Positions 1 to 7,128 of a stretch of DNA of 11,395 bases are shown piece by piece; the first letter of the stretch is position 1; every line of letters begins with the position of its first letter. Source of the DNA: Anaerolineaceae bacterium UBA6801 (GTDB lineage: Bacteria > Chloroflexota > Anaerolineae > Anaerolineales > Anaerolineaceae); assembly GCA_002452315.1 (NCBI GenBank), contig DKFH01000165.1, positions 1 to 11,395 of the forward strand, written 5' to 3'. The position numbers were made by a program, and so were the translations under genes. Under the pieces are notes generated by a model, which was given only the letters and a program-made list of their open reading frames with translations, was not told the origin of the DNA and ran no database searches.

Positions 1-129
1 GAGGAAGTCGAAGATCTTGCCGAAGCGGAATTGCTTGAGGAGTCTGTAGAAGCGGAAACGGATCCTGAGCAACCGGTGGCAGAAAAAGAAACTAACCAGG
101 AACCTCTCGCAGAAGAACAAGAAATTTAA
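1..129 (+). CDS. tig: C-terminal tail of probable trigger factor (partial)
   Basis: The frame starting at base 1 is open for 42 codons and stops at TAA 127-129. The peptide is dominated by Glu with Ala, Val and Pro, which is an acidic, low-complexity, probably disordered tail with no domain of its own. Trigger factor is a ribosome-bound peptidyl-prolyl isomerase and chaperone, and its gene very often sits directly upstream of clpP; acidic extensions at its C-terminus are common. The identification therefore rests on position (38 bases before the clpP start) and composition, not on a recognised domain. Another protein with an acidic tail is possible. The 5' part lies outside the window. Confidence 0.55.
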   Translation, partial: EEVEDLAEAELLEESVEAETDPEQPVAEKETNQEPLAEEQEI

Positions 130-167
130 AAAGAAATATTGATCCAATAATATAAAAGAAGGTGAAA

Positions 168-773
168 ATGTTCAACAAAGATATTAACTCACTGATCCCT
201 ATGGTCGTAGAGACCTCTGGTGCCGGGGAAAGAGCTTACGATATTTATTCATTACTCCTCAAGAATCGGATTGTGTTCTTGGGGACGGCTATCAACGACC
301 AGGTTGCAAACCTGGTGGTGGCACAGTTACTGTATCTGAGCCGTGAAGACGCTGAAAGCGGCATCCAAATGTATATCAATTCGCCAGGTGGACAGGTTTA
401 TGCCGGAATGGCTATCTACGATACCATGCGCATGATCCCCAACAAGATCAGCACGGTTGCGGTGGGTGTGGCGGCCAGCTTTGGCACGGTGTTGCTGGCA
501 GCAGGCACTAAAGGTCAACGATACGCATTGCCCCATGCCACCATTCATATGCATCAGCCATTAGGCGGCGCCCAGGGTCAGGCCTCGGATATTGAGATCC
601 AGGCCAAGGAGATCCTGCGTCTGAAAGAGCGCATCAACGCCATCCTGGCGGAAGCGACTGGTCAAACTGAAGAGGCTATCATCCGGGATACCGAGCGCGA
701 CTTTTACATGAGCGCAGAGCAGGCTGTTGAATACGGACTGGTGGACAAAGTCCTGGAACCGCCAGTGAAATAG
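168..773 (+). CDS. clpP: ATP-dependent Clp protease proteolytic subunit ClpP
   Basis: This is the serine peptidase barrel of the Clp protease, which degrades unfolded or tagged proteins delivered by ClpX/ClpA/ClpC in the cytoplasm. The catalytic triad is readable: Ser104 in GVAASFG, His129 in MHQPLGGAQGQ and Asp178 in DTERDFYMSAE (numbered from ATG 168). The Ser-His and Ser-Asp spacings, 25 and 74 residues, match E. coli ClpP. Length is 201 aa, normal for the family. I chose ATG 168 because AGAAGG at 157-162 lies 5 bases upstream; the in-frame GTG at 162 overlaps that ribosome site. Upstream is the probable trigger-factor gene. The usual third partner, clpX, does not follow; a HAD phosphatase gene does, after a terminator. 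Confidence 0.97.
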   Translation: MFNKDINSLIPMVVETSGAGERAYDIYSLLLKNRIVFLGTAINDQVANLVVAQLLYLSREDAESGIQMYINSPGGQVYAGMAIYDTMRMIPNKISTVAVGVAASFGTVLLAAGTKGQRYALPHATIHMHQPLGGAQGQASDIEIQAKEILRLKERINAILAEATGQTEEAIIRDTERDFYMSAEQAVEYGLVDKVLEPPVK

Positions 774-797
774 CACTGGACAATGTTGAAACATATC

Positions 798-832
798 ATG
801 CCGGAATGCCTTCAGGTTTCCGGCATTTTTTT
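798..832 (+). terminator. Rho-independent terminator after clpP
   Basis: A perfect 9-bp stem, ATGCCGGAA (798-806) with TTCCGGCAT (818-826), has an 11-base loop and is followed by T827-T832. It begins 24 bases after the clpP stop and ends 11 bases before the next start codon, so it separates clpP from the HAD-rlmN group or lets only part of transcription through. Confidence 0.85.
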
Positions 833-843
833 CAGGAGAAACA

Positions 844-1638
844 ATGATTTCTAACCACCTGCACAACATCAAAGGTCTGATCATCGATATGGACGGTGTT
901 TTGTGGCATGATACCGTGCCACTGGGCGATCTGCCGGCTATTTTTGATCGCATCCAGGCATCAGGATTGAAGGTGATTCTGGCCACCAATAACGCCACCC
1001 GCACGATAGATGAATACCATCAAAAGTTACGCGGCTTTGGCGTTGCACTGGAGGATTGGCAGGTGATCAACAGCGCCCAGGCTGCCGGGATGTTCCTTCA
1101 AGAGCAGTACCCGAACGGTGCAAAGGTGTTTGTGGTAGGGCAGCCCAGTTTAAAGGCGACGTTAGCTGATTTGGGCTTCACGATTACGGCCGATGATGAC
1201 ATGACAGCAGAAGTGGTAGTGGGGTCTTTGGACTATACTGTGACCTACGAAAAGCTTAAACACGCCTCGCTTTTGATTCAGGCGGGTTGTGATTTTGTAG
1301 GGACCAACCCGGATGTCACCCTGCCCACACCACTTGGTTTTATTCCTGGCGCCGGAACCATCATCGGTGCTTTAGAAATTGCTTCTGGGAAGTCTGCGAA
1401 AATTGTTGGCAAACCCGCACCTGTGCTGTATGAGGTTGCGTTAAAGCGGCTGCAATTGGCGCCAGGAGAGACCCTGGCGGTTGGTGACCGTTTGGAAACC
1501 GATATTGCCGGGGCGCAGGCGGCTGGTATGCACACCGCGCTGGTGCTCAGCGGTGCTTCAACCAGGGCTCAAGCGGAAGCATTTCAACCGCCACCGGAAA
1601 TTATTGCCCAAGATCTCACAGAATTGATCTTCGAATGA
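844..1638 (+). CDS. HAD-superfamily (subclass IIA) phosphatase
   Basis: This 264-aa protein is a cytoplasmic HAD hydrolase of the NagD/AraL/p-nitrophenyl-phosphatase type. Motif I is DMDGVL with nucleophile Asp15 and Asp17, motif II is ATNNAT (Thr48), motif III is Lys190 in VGKPAP, and motif IV is GDRLETD (Asp215, Asp220). The segment between motifs II and III, including TNPDVTLPTP, is the large C2-type cap that defines subclass IIA. Members dephosphorylate sugar phosphates, nucleotides or glycolate-type metabolites; the substrate cannot be read from sequence. The start is set by AGGAG at 834-838, 5 bases before ATG. Its stop overlaps the rlmN start as ATGA, so the two are very likely translationally coupled. 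No clear promoter lies between the clpP terminator and this start. Confidence 0.92.
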   Translation: MISNHLHNIKGLIIDMDGVLWHDTVPLGDLPAIFDRIQASGLKVILATNNATRTIDEYHQKLRGFGVALEDWQVINSAQAAGMFLQEQYPNGAKVFVVGQPSLKATLADLGFTITADDDMTAEVVVGSLDYTVTYEKLKHASLLIQAGCDFVGTNPDVTLPTPLGFIPGAGTIIGALEIASGKSAKIVGKPAPVLYEVALKRLQLAPGETLAVGDRLETDIAGAQAAGMHTALVLSGASTRAQAEAFQPPPEIIAQDLTELIFE

Positions 1639-2675
1639 ACCTAAAAAAACCGCTAATTTACGATCTCTCCTTAACTGAGCTGGAGAATTGGTTCTCTTCC
1701 CAGGGAGAACCCAAGTTCAGAGCAAAACAGATTTGGGTGGGCCTGTACCAAAACTTCCGGTCGGAAGCGGGTGAGATCACAACCCTGCCGAAAGCCTTGC
1801 GTGAAGTGCTGACTGATCAATTTGATATGGAGGGTATCACCCCGGTCAGAAAAATTCAATCCAGAGATGGTCAGACCATAAAAACCTTGTTTGAATTACA
1901 GGATGGTTGTCTGATCGAAGCGGTGTTGATGATGTACGACGAGCGGCGTACCGTTTGTGTCTCGACCCAATCGGGCTGTGGGTTGGGCTGTTCGTTTTGT
2001 GCAACAGGACAAATGGGCCTTTCAAGAAACCTGACCAGTGGAGAAATTGTTGTCCAGGTCATCTACCATGCCAGGCTGCTGGCAAAGACCGATGACCGGG
2101 TCACCAATGTGGTGCTGATGGGCATGGGTGAGCCCTTCCAGAATTATGACCATGTCATGGCGGCCATCGCTCGTGTAAACGATCCGAATGGTTTTGGCCT
2201 TGGGGCTCGACGGATGACGATCAGCACAGTGGGTATCGTGCCAAAAATCAAAGCCTTTGCTGATGAAAACAGCCAGGTAAACCTGGCTGTTAGCCTGCAC
2301 ACCGTGAATGATGAACTCAGGTCAACGCTCATCCCTATCAATCGCAAATACCCGGTGGCCAGCCTGTTGAGCGCGTGCCGATATTACACCAAGAAAACCA
2401 ATCGGCGAGTAACTTTTGAATATGCCCTGATTGATGGCGTCAACGACTCTGAGAAAGATGCACAGGCGTTGGCTCAACAGATCAGAGGCATGCTGTGCCA
2501 TGTGAACCTGATCGCGTTAAATCCCACCCGGAAATACAATCAATCGGGGTCACAAGTTGAGCAGGTGCAAGCGTTTTATGAGGTGCTCGAATCTCATCAC
2601 ATTCCCTGCACCATACGCGTGCGCAGGGGGATCGAAATCGGCGCCGGATGTGGACAGCTAGCGGCGGGCAGATAA
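1635..2675 (+). CDS. rlmN: Dual-specificity 23S rRNA A2503 / tRNA A37 C2-methyltransferase RlmN
   Basis: This radical-SAM enzyme methylates C2 of adenine 2503 in 23S rRNA, and in some bacteria adenine 37 of tRNA, tuning the peptidyl-transferase centre and exit tunnel. The 4Fe-4S cluster motif CxxxCxxC is Cys115, Cys119 and Cys122. The two mechanistic cysteines are Cys108 (7 residues before the cluster, as in E. coli) and Cys339 in GAGCGQLA near the C-terminus. The GMGEP SAM-binding motif is at 153-157. Length (346 aa) is normal. Cfr, the C8-methylating resistance relative, shares these motifs; overall sequence and housekeeping context favour RlmN. Its ATG shares four bases (ATGA) with the HAD gene's stop, so it is probably translated by coupling. 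Confidence 0.95.
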   Translation: MNLKKPLIYDLSLTELENWFSSQGEPKFRAKQIWVGLYQNFRSEAGEITTLPKALREVLTDQFDMEGITPVRKIQSRDGQTIKTLFELQDGCLIEAVLMMYDERRTVCVSTQSGCGLGCSFCATGQMGLSRNLTSGEIVVQVIYHARLLAKTDDRVTNVVLMGMGEPFQNYDHVMAAIARVNDPNGFGLGARRMTISTVGIVPKIKAFADENSQVNLAVSLHTVNDELRSTLIPINRKYPVASLLSACRYYTKKTNRRVTFEYALIDGVNDSEKDAQALAQQIRGMLCHVNLIALNPTRKYNQSGSQVEQVQAFYEVLESHHIPCTIRVRRGIEIGAGCGQLAAGR

Positions 2676-2695
2676 CCACACATTGAAGTCCCAGG

Positions 2696-2704
2696 TGCTA
2701 TAAT
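2696..2704 (+). promoter_or_regulatory. Extended -10 promoter element directly upstream of ftsY
   Basis: TGC at 2696-2698 followed by a perfect TATAAT at 2699-2704 forms an extended -10 element (TGnTATAAT) in the 38-base gap between rlmN and ftsY. No good -35 box lies 16-18 bases upstream, which extended -10 promoters can tolerate. The predicted start of transcription, about 7 bases downstream, falls at roughly 2711, only some 3 bases before the ftsY ATG at 2714. No Shine-Dalgarno site is visible there, so ftsY mRNA from this promoter would be leaderless or nearly so. Confidence 0.6.
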
Positions 2705-2713
2705 CTAGATGAT

Positions 2714-3625
2714 ATGAGCGAAAACATATTTAATAAATGGCGTATTGGCCTAGAAAAAACACGCAAAGTTGCCTTTGGACGCATTTCAAACCTCCTGGGC
2801 ACTTCTGACCTGGACGAAACAACCTGGGATGACCTGGAAGCCCTGTTGATCCAGGCTGACCTCGGTGTGGATGTGACCCTTGATGTGATCGATGCCCTCA
2901 AAGCCAGGGTCAGGGATGAGGGGTTGACCACCACAGAGGAGCTGCTTACGGTTCTAAAAGCAGAATTAATTTCCCGCCTGGCCGAACCCCAACTACTGGA
3001 TTACACCACCAAGCCAACAGTGATCATCCTGGTGGGTGTGAATGGTTCCGGGAAGACGACCTCTGCTGCCAAGCTGGCCAGATTGCTGCTTGACGAGGGC
3101 AAATCGACATTATTGGTGGCCGCAGACACTTATCGTGCAGCAGCGATCGATCAACTCAGGGTTTGGGCAGAGCGCGTGGACGTCCCCATGGTGGCTGGCC
3201 AGCCTGGCGGCGATCCGGGTGCTGCCGCCTTTGATGGGATCAATGCTGGCATTGCCCGTCAGAAGGATGTGGTGATCATCGATACGGCTGGTCGGTTGCA
3301 TACCCGCTACAATTTGATGGAAGAAATCAAAAAGGTACACCGGGTCAGCGGGAAAGCGCTCCCAGGCGCTCCACACGCCACATGGCTGGTTTTAGACGCG
3401 ACCACAGGGCAAAATGCCCTGCAACAGGCAAAAGCCTTCCAGGAGGCCGTGGCGATTGATGGTGTGATTTTGGCCAAACTAGACTCATCAGCGAAAGGCG
3501 GCATGGCCTTTGCGATCAAAACGCAACTGGGTTTGCCGATCATTTATGCCGGCCTGGGTGAACACATTGCAGATTTACAGCCTTTTGACCGAGAGGCTTT
3601 TGTTCAAGGCATTATTGACGGATAA
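2714..3625 (+). CDS. ftsY: Signal recognition particle receptor FtsY
   Basis: FtsY is the SRP-family GTPase at the inner membrane that pairs with Ffh to bring ribosomes making membrane proteins to SecYEG. The order is a helical N domain (about 1-95) and a GTPase G domain: P-loop GVNGSGKTT (108-116), DTYRAAA (128-134), DTAGRLH (190-196), AKLD (254-257) in place of the usual TKLD, and GLGE (280-283). At 303 aa it is a short FtsY that lacks the long acidic A domain of E. coli, as in many bacteria. Ffh is excluded because there is no methionine-rich M domain after the G domain. The start lacks a Shine-Dalgarno site but sits 10 bases after a perfect TATAAT. prfB begins 11 bases after its stop. Confidence 0.97.
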   Translation: MSENIFNKWRIGLEKTRKVAFGRISNLLGTSDLDETTWDDLEALLIQADLGVDVTLDVIDALKARVRDEGLTTTEELLTVLKAELISRLAEPQLLDYTTKPTVIILVGVNGSGKTTSAAKLARLLLDEGKSTLLVAADTYRAAAIDQLRVWAERVDVPMVAGQPGGDPGAAAFDGINAGIARQKDVVIIDTAGRLHTRYNLMEEIKKVHRVSGKALPGAPHATWLVLDATTGQNALQQAKAFQEAVAIDGVILAKLDSSAKGGMAFAIKTQLGLPIIYAGLGEHIADLQPFDREAFVQGIIDG

Positions 3626-3636
3626 TTGGAGATGGA

Positions 3637-4723
3637 ATGACGATTGAAAACTTACATACTAACCTGAATGAGGCTTATGAAAAATTGTTAAACCTCCAGG
3701 AGCATCTTTGACTTAGCCCAAAAAACAGAAGAACTCGCCCGACTGGAAAAAGAGGCCCAAGGCCCACACCTGTGGGACAATCGGGAACGGGCCCAAAACA
3801 TCATGATACGCCAGGCAGATCTACGGGGCGAGATTGAAGCCTATGAAGCACTGAAAAAACGAACAGAAGACACCCTGGAATTGCTGGAAATTGCGGAAGA
3901 CTCAATGGTCAATGAGCTTCAGCGTGAAGCTGAAAGCATTCAAAGGCAAATAGACAGTCTCGAGCTCAGAACGTTCCTTTCAGGCAAATACGACCGTGGC
4001 AATGCGTTGTTAGCCATCCATGCAGGCGCTGGTGGGACTGATTCACAGGATTGGGCTGAGATGCTGGAGCGTATGTATCTGCGCTGGGCTGAGGGGCGAA
4101 ATTATCAGACCGACATCCTTGACCGCACCGATGGTGAAGAGGCGGGGATTAAGAGTGTGACCATCAGCGTACGGGGTCCCCTTGCTTATGGCTATTTAAG
4201 GCCTGAAAAGGGTGTTCATCGGCTGGTGCGCTTGTCGCCCTTTGACGCTGCCCACCGCCGTCATACCTCATTTGCGCTGGTGGAGGTTTTGCCCGAGATG
4301 GATGATATGGATGAGATCCACGTACCCGCTGAAGATATCAAAATGGATGTGTATAAATCTTCAGGGGCTGGCGGTCAGAGTGTTCAGAAGAATGCCACTG
4401 CCGTTAGGTTGACCCATATCCCGACGGGGATGGTTGTCACTTGCCAAAATGAGCGCTCACAGATGCAAAACAAAGAGAACGCCATGCGGGTGCTTAAAGC
4501 ACGCTTGTTGGAAATCAAACAAGCTGAACAGGATGCAAAGATCTCAGAATTACGCGGAGAATACACCAAAGCAGAATGGGGCTCTCAGATTCGATCGTAT
4601 GTCTTGCACCCCTACCAGCTGGTCAAAGACCACCGCACTGATCATGAAATCGGCAATGCACAGGCCGTCTTGGACGGCCACATAGACCCATTTATCGAAG
4701 CTTACCTGCGAAAAGTTGACTAA
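3637..4723 (+). CDS. prfB: Peptide chain release factor 2 (RF2), expressed by +1 frameshift
   Basis: RF2 reads UAA and UGA stop codons and releases the finished peptide. The gene begins at ATG 3637 (GGAG at 3628-3631, spacing 5), runs 24 codons to CTT 3706-3708, meets TGA 3709-3711, and continues in the +1 frame from GAC 3710 to TAA 4721. The joined protein is 361 aa, normal for RF2. The stop-recognition tripeptide Ser-Pro-Phe is at 200-202, which marks RF2 rather than RF1, and the catalytic GGQ is at 245-247; the interval equals that of E. coli RF2. Starting at the downstream ATG 3803 would drop 55 N-terminal residues of the helical domain and is wrong. The gene follows ftsY closely and is probably co-transcribed with it. 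Confidence 0.95.
3698..3712 (+). promoter_or_regulatory. RF2 autoregulatory +1 programmed frameshift site
   Basis: The internal Shine-Dalgarno-like AGGAG (3698-3702), a 3-base spacer CAT, then CTT TGA C (3706-3712) reproduces the layout of the classic prfB shift site. Low RF2 makes termination at the in-frame UGA slow, the ribosome slips +1 on CUU, and full RF2 is made. This gives negative feedback on RF2 level. Confidence 0.93.
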
Positions 4724-5692
4724 TTAATCCAGCAGGTCTGCCAGCTTGACCATTTCCATCGATATTTCTTTGGTCTTACCTACCACTTCCTCTAAAGGAG
4801 TGGTGGTTACTGCACCTTTATTTAACCCTACCAAAACGCCAAATTCCTCGCGTGCGATGGCTTCAATGGCGCCATTGCCAAAGCGGCTGGCCAATAGGCG
4901 GTCGAAGGCACAAGGACTACCGCCGCGCTGGACGTGCCCCAGTGTGGTGGCGCGAATCTTGAAGCCCAAGCGGTCTTTGTGCTGCTCGAAATAACCGGTC
5001 AGAGCTTCGGCATTGTATTTGGCCCCTTCTGCCACCACGATGATAGCATGCGCTTTACCGTGTTCATAAGCCAGGCGTAAGGATTCTGCCACATCTTCCG
5101 GATCGGTTTCAACCTCTGGGATCAGGATGTATTCAGCCCCACCGGCAATGCCTGACATGAGGGCGATATAGCCGCATTTCCTGCCCATGACCTCAATCAG
5201 GAAAGCTCTCTGATGGGATGAAGCGGTGACTTTAAGCCGGTCAATGGCTTCCAGGGCGATATTCAATGCAGTATCAACGCCAATGGTGATTTCAGAACCA
5301 CACAGATCGTTGTCAATGGTGGAAGCGATGCCGACCACCGGGAACCCTAACTTGTGGAGTTCATAATTTCCGGTCTGCGACCCATTCCCACCGATGACGA
5401 CCAGTGCATCGATGCCCATCTGGCGCATGTTGCGGATGGCTTTTCGGCGGCCCTCATCGGTTGTGAATTCAACACAACGAGCTGAACCTAATATCGTCCC
5501 ACCTTTATGGATGATCCCACCGACATCCCGTGTGCCCATTGGGCGAATGTTTCCGGCAATCAAACCTGCATAACCCATTTGAACGCCATACATTCCCCAC
5601 CCTTTAGCTACACCGCATCGGACAACGGCTCGAATTGCAGCATTCATGCCAGGCGCATCTCCACCACTTGTTAATACTGCGACGTTTTTCAT
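4724..5692 (-). CDS. pfkA: 6-phosphofructokinase (PfkA family)
   Basis: This enzyme phosphorylates fructose 6-phosphate to fructose 1,6-bisphosphate, the committed step of glycolysis. At 322 aa it aligns without gaps to E. coli numbering at key places: GGDAPGMNAAIR (10-21), catalytic STIDND (124-129 with Asp127 and Asp129), EVMGR (substrate loop), and LGHVQRGGSP. Gly104, the residue that marks ATP-using rather than pyrophosphate-using enzymes, is present, and Lys124 of the pyrophosphate type is absent (Ser here). The usual Mg-binding Asp103 of GGDGS is Asn (GGNGSQTG). The start has GAGG at 5698-5701, 5 bases upstream. The gene faces prfB tail to tail with no spacer and diverges from mscL. Confidence 0.95.
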   Translation of the reverse strand: MKNVAVLTSGGDAPGMNAAIRAVVRCGVAKGWGMYGVQMGYAGLIAGNIRPMGTRDVGGIIHKGGTILGSARCVEFTTDEGRRKAIRNMRQMGIDALVVIGGNGSQTGNYELHKLGFPVVGIASTIDNDLCGSEITIGVDTALNIALEAIDRLKVTASSHQRAFLIEVMGRKCGYIALMSGIAGGAEYILIPEVETDPEDVAESLRLAYEHGKAHAIIVVAEGAKYNAEALTGYFEQHKDRLGFKIRATTLGHVQRGGSPCAFDRLLASRFGNGAIEAIAREEFGVLVGLNKGAVTTTPLEEVVGKTKEISMEMVKLADLLD

Positions 5693-5740
5693 AATTTCCT
5701 CTCTTAGGATTGCACGATGATACCTTATTGATCACTGACT

Positions 5741-5770
5741 ATTATAATATGATTGAGAAACCAGTTACAA
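5741..5770 (-). promoter_or_regulatory. Putative pfkA promoter sharing a palindromic -10 with the mscL side
   Basis: On the minus strand, TATAAT (5746 down to 5741) is preceded by TTGTAA (5770 down to 5765) with an 18-base spacer, a fair sigma-70-type promoter giving a leader of about 40 bases before pfkA. The same bases on the plus strand (ATTATAAT, 5741-5748, its own reverse complement) also read TATAAT toward mscL, but without a convincing -35 box. These are inferences from consensus only. Confidence 0.4.
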
Positions 5771-5820
5771 TCATATTTGACTATTTGATGTGCCACAACC
5801 CACAGAAAGGCTCCATTTTC

Positions 5821-6324
5821 ATGAAAAATTTAATCCAGGAATTTCGAGATTTCATCACTCGGGGAAATGCCATTGACCTGGCCATTGGGATCATCATTGG
5901 TTCGGCCTTCAGCGCGGTGGTCAATTCCATTGTAGATAACCTGTTAATGCCCCCTTTTGGTTTGATCCTGGGGAACGTTGATTTTCAAGATTTGTATATT
6001 CTCCTGAGGGAGGGAGAGCAGGCTTTGCCGCCCAATGCAACACTTCAAATGGCTAAGGAAGTGGGGGCGGTGACTTTTAATTATGGTCAATTTATCACTG
6101 ATTTGATCAGTTTCTTACTGCTGGGTTTGGGTGTATTTCTGATCGTCAGGGGGATTAACAAATTGAATGCTCTCAAAGAGAAAATGATCGATGAGGAAAA
6201 AGCGACCGCAGAAAAGACCGAAAAGGAGTGTCCCTACTGCCGTAAGCGCATTCCGATTCAGGCAAGCCGATGTCCCTATTGCACTTCTCAATTGGAAGGG
6301 GACGAGGAGGCTTCTGTTGGGTAA
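5821..6324 (+). CDS. mscL: Large-conductance mechanosensitive channel MscL with C-terminal zinc ribbon
   Basis: MscL is the inner-membrane emergency valve that opens under high membrane tension after osmotic downshock. The 167-aa protein has the amphipathic N-terminal helix (about 1-14), TM1 (IDLAIGIIIGSAF onward, ending in NLLMPPFG), a periplasmic loop, TM2 (ITDLISFLLLGLGVFLIV) and a charged cytoplasmic helix. It ends in CPYC-x10-CPYC (Cys137, 140, 151, 154), a four-cysteine zinc ribbon; such tails occur in some MscL proteins but not in E. coli. ATG 5821 was chosen because the conserved MscL N-terminus begins there; AAGG lies at 5807-5810. An in-frame extension back to 5710 has no family resemblance. 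The stop overlaps the next gene's TTG start by 8 bases. Confidence 0.94.
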   Translation: MKNLIQEFRDFITRGNAIDLAIGIIIGSAFSAVVNSIVDNLLMPPFGLILGNVDFQDLYILLREGEQALPPNATLQMAKEVGAVTFNYGQFITDLISFLLLGLGVFLIVRGINKLNALKEKMIDEEKATAEKTEKECPYCRKRIPIQASRCPYCTSQLEGDEEASVG

Positions 6325-7108
6325 AGATATATTTGTCACTATCCTTGAAGACGACATTTTTTCACTAAACTGGATGGCTTTGCTGATGGTGCGTGATTGG
6401 CGCACCAGGGTTGTGGGAGAGTTTACCTCTCGGATCGAATTTCACGAATTTTTAGAAAAAGCGCACCAGAGATTTGATGTTCTCATTCTTGATGTTGACC
6501 TGATTAGCGAAATCTACAAAATCACAGATATTTGTCAAGCCATGAAGTCCAAAGGCCATCAAGCCCGGATTCTCCTCACAGGTGTTCAACCAGATCCTAA
6601 GGTGCTTCTTCAAATGCAGAATGAGCAGATTGGGGGGTATGTTTTAAAAAGTGAGGTTGCCTATGCCCTAAGCTGGGTAATTGCATTCGTCAGCGAAGGG
6701 CATTGGGTCCTGACCCCAGGGGTTCAGAAGCTGGCCTATGAAGCAAATGTCCCGTTGCCATCCAACGCATTAGTTGTCGATGGCAGAAGAACCATTCCAG
6801 AATTTACAGATTATGAAGCAGCAGTTGCCCGGATGGCCTTTATCTTCAGTGTGGGTCGGCGTGATTTGGCAGATGAATTGAAAATTTCCGAGCAATGGAG
6901 CTATGGTTTGGTCAGTGAACTGTACAAAAAGCTGGGGTTAGCTGACATCATTGCGGGTGATGTTGACCTGTTTTCGTATATTGGTGAAAGCGAAATCATC
7001 AAAGATAAGTTTTTAGAGATCATGGAGCAATTAGGTTCATCGAAAAAAGCCAGGGATATGGAAACGCTTGCCTTTCACCTGATGACCATGCCGGAAATTC
7101 TGGAATAA
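6317..7108 (+). CDS. NarL/FixJ-like response regulator, TTG start
   Basis: I set the start at TTG 6317 because a perfect AGGAGG (6305-6310) lies 6 bases upstream and the receiver fold begins immediately. The 263-aa product has a receiver-like domain (about 4-138): acidic pocket Glu11-Asp12-Asp13, likely phospho-acceptor Asp59 at the end of VLILD, Thr88 in ILLTG and Lys111 in GYVLKSE, followed by a NarL-style linker (GHWVLTPGVQKLA). Residues about 165-210 resemble a diverged LuxR-type helix-turn-helix (RRDLADELKISEQWSYGLVSE cut short as seen at 181-201). A C-terminal extension of about 50 residues is unrecognised. It overlaps mscL by 8 bases, so the two are coupled. No histidine kinase gene is in the window. 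Targets are unknown. Confidence 0.75.
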   Translation: MGKDIFVTILEDDIFSLNWMALLMVRDWRTRVVGEFTSRIEFHEFLEKAHQRFDVLILDVDLISEIYKITDICQAMKSKGHQARILLTGVQPDPKVLLQMQNEQIGGYVLKSEVAYALSWVIAFVSEGHWVLTPGVQKLAYEANVPLPSNALVVDGRRTIPEFTDYEAAVARMAFIFSVGRRDLADELKISEQWSYGLVSELYKKLGLADIIAGDVDLFSYIGESEIIKDKFLEIMEQLGSSKKARDMETLAFHLMTMPEILE

Positions 7109-7128
7109 ACCTGCAGAGAGCATTAGCA

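Noticed and set aside
162..170. GTG 162 as clpP start
   Set aside because: It overlaps the ribosome-binding AGAAGG; ATG 168 has correct spacing and adds no loss of conserved sequence.
561..1004. 147-aa minus-strand open frame across the clpP end
   Set aside because: It covers the end of clpP, the terminator and the HAD start; no family resemblance, and it is antisense to well-supported genes.
1635..2675. Cfr antibiotic-resistance methyltransferase instead of RlmN
   Set aside because: Shared motifs do not separate them, but the overall sequence pattern and operon with housekeeping genes fit RlmN.
2683..2704. TTGAAG as -35 box for the ftsY promoter
   Set aside because: Spacer to TATAAT is only 10 bases, too short for sigma-70-type recognition.
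2709..2717. Mini-ORF ATG ATA TGA overlapping the ftsY start
   Set aside because: Two codons with no ribosome site; most likely chance, and it would lie at or before the predicted transcript start.
5710..5820. 37-codon N-terminal extension of MscL from ATG 5710
   Set aside because: The extension crosses the putative promoter, has no MscL similarity, and the family N-terminus begins at 5821.
6191..6316. Upstream extension of the regulator gene inside mscL
   Set aside because: This part is the shadow of mscL in another frame, rich in Lys/Arg/Pro; AGGAGG before TTG 6317 explains the start.
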